A stretch of DNA of 64,000 nt from Platerodrilus igneus (taxonomy: Eukaryota; Arthropoda; Insecta; Coleoptera; Lycidae), in NCBI GenBank assembly GCA_036346225.1, contig JARFIW010000885.1, positions 1,426,001-1,490,000 on the forward strand. The letters run 5' to 3'. This document shows, in pieces, positions 61,260 through 64,000 of the stretch. The first letter of the stretch is position 1, and each line of letters starts with the position of its first letter. The position numbers and the translations under genes were made by a program. The notes under the pieces were generated by a model. It was not told the origin of the DNA, ran no database searches, and saw nothing but the letters and a program-made list of their open reading frames with translations.

Positions 61260-62160
61260 CCTAAGACAAATATCTCAACAAGAATGCCTCGTCAAGTTGG
61301 TTTTGTTTTCGGCATGAAGCACCACATCAGTCACTAATTTATCGTTGGTATGGAGAATTCAAATGTGGGTGGATGTCTTGGCGATGAATCAAAAGCAGGT
61401 GCACCAAAAACGACAGTCGTTCAGGAAAACGCCGATGTTGTGTGCAAGCTCATCAACAACATGTGATATCGCAAAATTGAGGCATCATTGGGGATTTCAA
61501 GGCTTCAATTCAAAAAAATTTGCATAAAGAATTGTGGATAAATTAGTTGCCCTCTGAATACCACATCTGTTGACCGAAAAACAAGACAGCTAGGGTGAAT
61601 TGCTGTCAAAAAATTCTAGACCGTTACAATGCAGGAAAGAATTGTTACTAGATGACCTATTATTGAGACAACTCAATAGTAGGTCATCTAGTAACAATTC
61701 TTGTACAAGATCAAACAACCGACTCCCGATTGGCATACAACCATTTGTTTGCCACAAGTCATCGCAAAGCTTCAAAAACCAACCCCAAACGACAAATCAT
61801 CCTCCACCAAGACAATGCAAGTTCGCACACAGTTCAGAAGTCAACTGATTTTTTATAGCAACAAAATGTCAAATTGTTAGACCATCCTCTATACAGTTCC
61901 GACCCAAGTCCCGACGATTTCTATACCTTTTCGAAAATCAAGGACGGAGTGCATGATTAACGATTCCACTCGACAAAAGCAGTTGATGCCTTTAAAAATG
62001 CAATTTTGACTGTACTAACAAACGAGTGGACTAACTGCTTCAAGAGTAGGTTTAAGTGCATGTGAAAGTGCATTAATCTTCGTCGAGAATACTTTGAAAA
62101 ACAATAAAGTCTTTAAAAGCTATCTACCGTTTTATACCAGCTCTATATGCAAAACTTAAA
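61260..62160 (+). pseudogene. mariner transposase relic with internal deletion
   Basis: Start-like MPRQVGFVFGMKHHISH near 61284, KAGAPKTTVVQENADVVCKL, then RIVTR (normally RIVTGDEKW) at about 61640, immediately a hairpin (61637-61702), then the distal part LHQDNASSHTVQKST (about 61798-61842), QNVKLLDHPLYSSDPSPDDF (the PYSPDLxPxDF motif) and AFKNAILTVLTNEWTNCF. The central region between the first and second catalytic Asp is missing. Many stops. Confidence 0.85.
61637..61702. repeat. 66-bp hairpin inside the mariner relic
   Basis: Arms 61637-61667 and 61672-61702, 31 bp each with one mismatch, loop acaa. It lies exactly at the internal deletion junction of the mariner. Confidence 0.9.
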
Positions 62161-62199
62161 AGACAACCCTCGTATGTGTCTTATTATAAGCCTATCCAT

Positions 62200-63440
62200 G
62201 TCTTCCTGAAAGCATTAGTCCACCTATGTACTCAAAATCCTACAATAAAACATTTCCATCAGTACATGTATTATTTGTAACATGAAGAATTTGCATATGG
62301 TTTATTATATGTTGATGAAGTTTAAAAATCGTCAAAACAGTATCAACTCTAACGAGCGCATCTTGCATTTGTACAAAATAGAATCTACAATTCCAATTTA
62401 CAAAAGATTCCAGAAAAATAATGTTAATATCTAAGGCCCGAAAATAAACCGCCAAAACATTACGTTGCTAAACCCAAGCCTATACAAGGTCTCGATTATC
62501 TGAAAACCAGCCGCTCATGATACATGAATGCTGGTAAAATAACAAATTCGTATTCTCGTTACTACAAACTTTACAAATTATAATTTGAATGTTACACAAG
62601 CAAGATTTGAAAAAGTGCATCTTAAAACATTAAACAAATAACATACAAACCTTAGTCATGGGTAAACAATTTTGTTCCACACATAGCCGTCTTTTTATAT
62701 AGAAAGTTTTAGTAAACTGGTTTATACAATATTTATGATAAATGTTGCAATAACATCAGACGATCATAAAATGGTGAATAACAAAGCATTGAGAGTTTAT
62801 TTACAGGTACCGTCTTAGATTGGGAATTAAATGCTTCGCACTTCCATATAAAACAAGTATAAAAATAAAATTATAACCTATCAGTTGCATTTGGTATATA
62901 TAAAAATTAGTTATACTTTAACAATAGACATGATAATTTTCAGTAGATATAGAAGGCTGTGTAACATTATATTGAAATGTTAACGTATTAATCGATTATT
63001 TTATTGAATTTCATTAACTTGTATTACTTACATGCAGAGTTCCATGATAAATTACCGTTATATGTTAGTAAGCATCCCTCATAATAAAGGCATCATGTTT
63101 AGAAATAGTTTTACGCTTAAATATTATAAATTTCAGCGGCTGTCATATTGAAAGGTCCTACCTTTGCAAACACAATACAATACCCTTTAAAAACTTATGC
63201 CGTATTTAGATTGATAAATCTGAAAAATAATTGCCATCCGTGGGACTCACCTTAAAAGGGCTGGATTTATTTTCTGACATCTTGTTTTAGGGATGTTCTA
63301 TTAATGATCATTGGTTAACAGAAATATGACGTACATAATGGTTAAGAGTAGGGTTGATATATAATTTAAGGTTTTAGGAAAAGAAAGAGATTCCAATGGG
63401 GTTTTCCGTTTTTCAAACTTAAAAAGAGAAGTTCCCTGCT
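62200..63440. other. AT-rich stretch, nothing recognised
   Basis: No supportable gene or repeat. Confidence 0.4.
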
Positions 63441-63458
63441 AACGTTCTCCGGCGTAGC

Positions 63459-63654
63459 AGATGTGATATCAAATTTAATTCATGTTATTAAAAGTGGAAA
63501 GAAGCAGTTAACTCATCCAGTTCGCGAGGGTTCATGCCTGTGTGTTCGCAGATTTATAGGTGATATTAAATTATATAATAAAAGACTTATGTGCATGTGT
63601 GTACAAGCTATGCTATCACCGTGTGCTAATGAATTATTGAGTAGTTGCGAATAG
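63459..63654 (+). other. Candidate terminal exon
   Basis: After a possible acceptor (ccggcgtag near 63458) an open frame reads ADVISNLIHVIKSGKKQLTH, CLCVRRFIGDIKLYN, MCVQAMLSPCANELLSSCE and stops at 63654. Base composition is more protein-like than the surroundings, but I recognise no family. Could be the last exon of a host gene, or chance. Confidence 0.25.
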
Positions 63655-64000
63655 CAAAGGCAATAAATGAGATTCTCTCCCATTTTAAGAACTGTTTTGG
63701 ATTGGAATTCAAGAAATCAAACGATTGATGATTTTTAGTAAGTTTTATATTTAAACTAGTATGGCGAATTTTTAGTTAACATACTTTGTTAGGAGGTTTT
63801 GGCCATAAACCGTAGGATTCATTTACTGTGAAATTTATAGGATAAGTTTTCTTCCATATAAAGAGTTTGGAAATTTCTTACGTAAATAAAATTATCATAA
63901 TTGCACATCAACAATTCAATCAAATTTCTAAATTAAAATCAATGAATTCCGTAATGTAAGATGTTCACGTTTATTGCTCTGTTGATTAAATAGTTTTGTT

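Noticed and set aside
1..64000. CRISPR arrays, rRNA genes, bacterial-type operons
   Set aside because: No spaced identical short repeats, no rRNA-like conserved blocks, no operon structure.

Overview
This is a eukaryotic, AT-rich window that looks like arthropod (probably insect) DNA. The evidence is GT-AG intron borders, THAP-domain exons, BEL/Pao, jockey/CR1-like and RTE-like retroelement remnants, mariner, piggyBac, MULE and HARBI1-type transposases, a tRNA-derived SINE and many (TA)n tracts. There are no bacterial operons and no intact conserved host gene. Nearly every recognisable protein is a broken transposase or reverse transcriptase, so the window is best read as a dense, deeply nested transposon graveyard. 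Species cannot be named from this.

Layout. 1-2.5 kb: BEL/Pao pol remnant (minus), cut by the window edge. 2.7-3.1 kb: RTE-like RT fragment (minus) fused to a repeat called F here. 3.63-13.69 kb: a nest inside F. Element E1 (long inverted ends, 9-10 bp target duplication) contains element T (8.4 kb, TTAA on both sides, GGGCGCGATCG ends), and T contains element B (2.8 kb, TA-flanked, with a DDE transposase). T also carries a LINE relic and a second DDE transposase (A). 13.69-14.8 kb: F resumes, with a THAP exon pair. 14.8-19.1 kb: a coding MULE (minus) broken by a LINE tail. 19.2-32.4 kb: LTR-like blocks and (TA)n tracts, a second partial MULE copy, and a 3.4 kb tandem duplication. 32.3-33.8 kb: E2, a paralogue of E1 without T. 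33.85-34.73 kb: P-like element with a THAP exon. 34.7-36.2 kb: F2. 36.2-38.9 kb: piggyBac inside a small palindromic element. 39-50.4 kb: F3/F4 and repeat G copies, micro-palindromes, a further THAP exon pair and a full-length SINE. 52-52.7 kb: HARBI1-like relic. 53.1-56.0 kb: jockey/CR1-like RT split by an RTE-like 3' end. 58.9-62.1 kb: second piggyBac and a mariner relic. The rest is AT-rich sequence in which I recognise nothing.

How the parts relate. Several insertions can be proved inside the window because a paralogous copy preserves the empty site: E1 versus 35.28 kb, T versus 33.59 kb, the 49.1-49.9 kb insert versus 41.13 kb. This gives a relative chronology F, then E1, then T, then B. 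The most unusual signals are (1) the TTAA-flanked 8.4 kb element T, (2) tiny near-perfect palindromes of 35-63 bp that are themselves flanked by target-site duplications, and (3) recurrent orphan THAP exons with splice donors carried by repeats.
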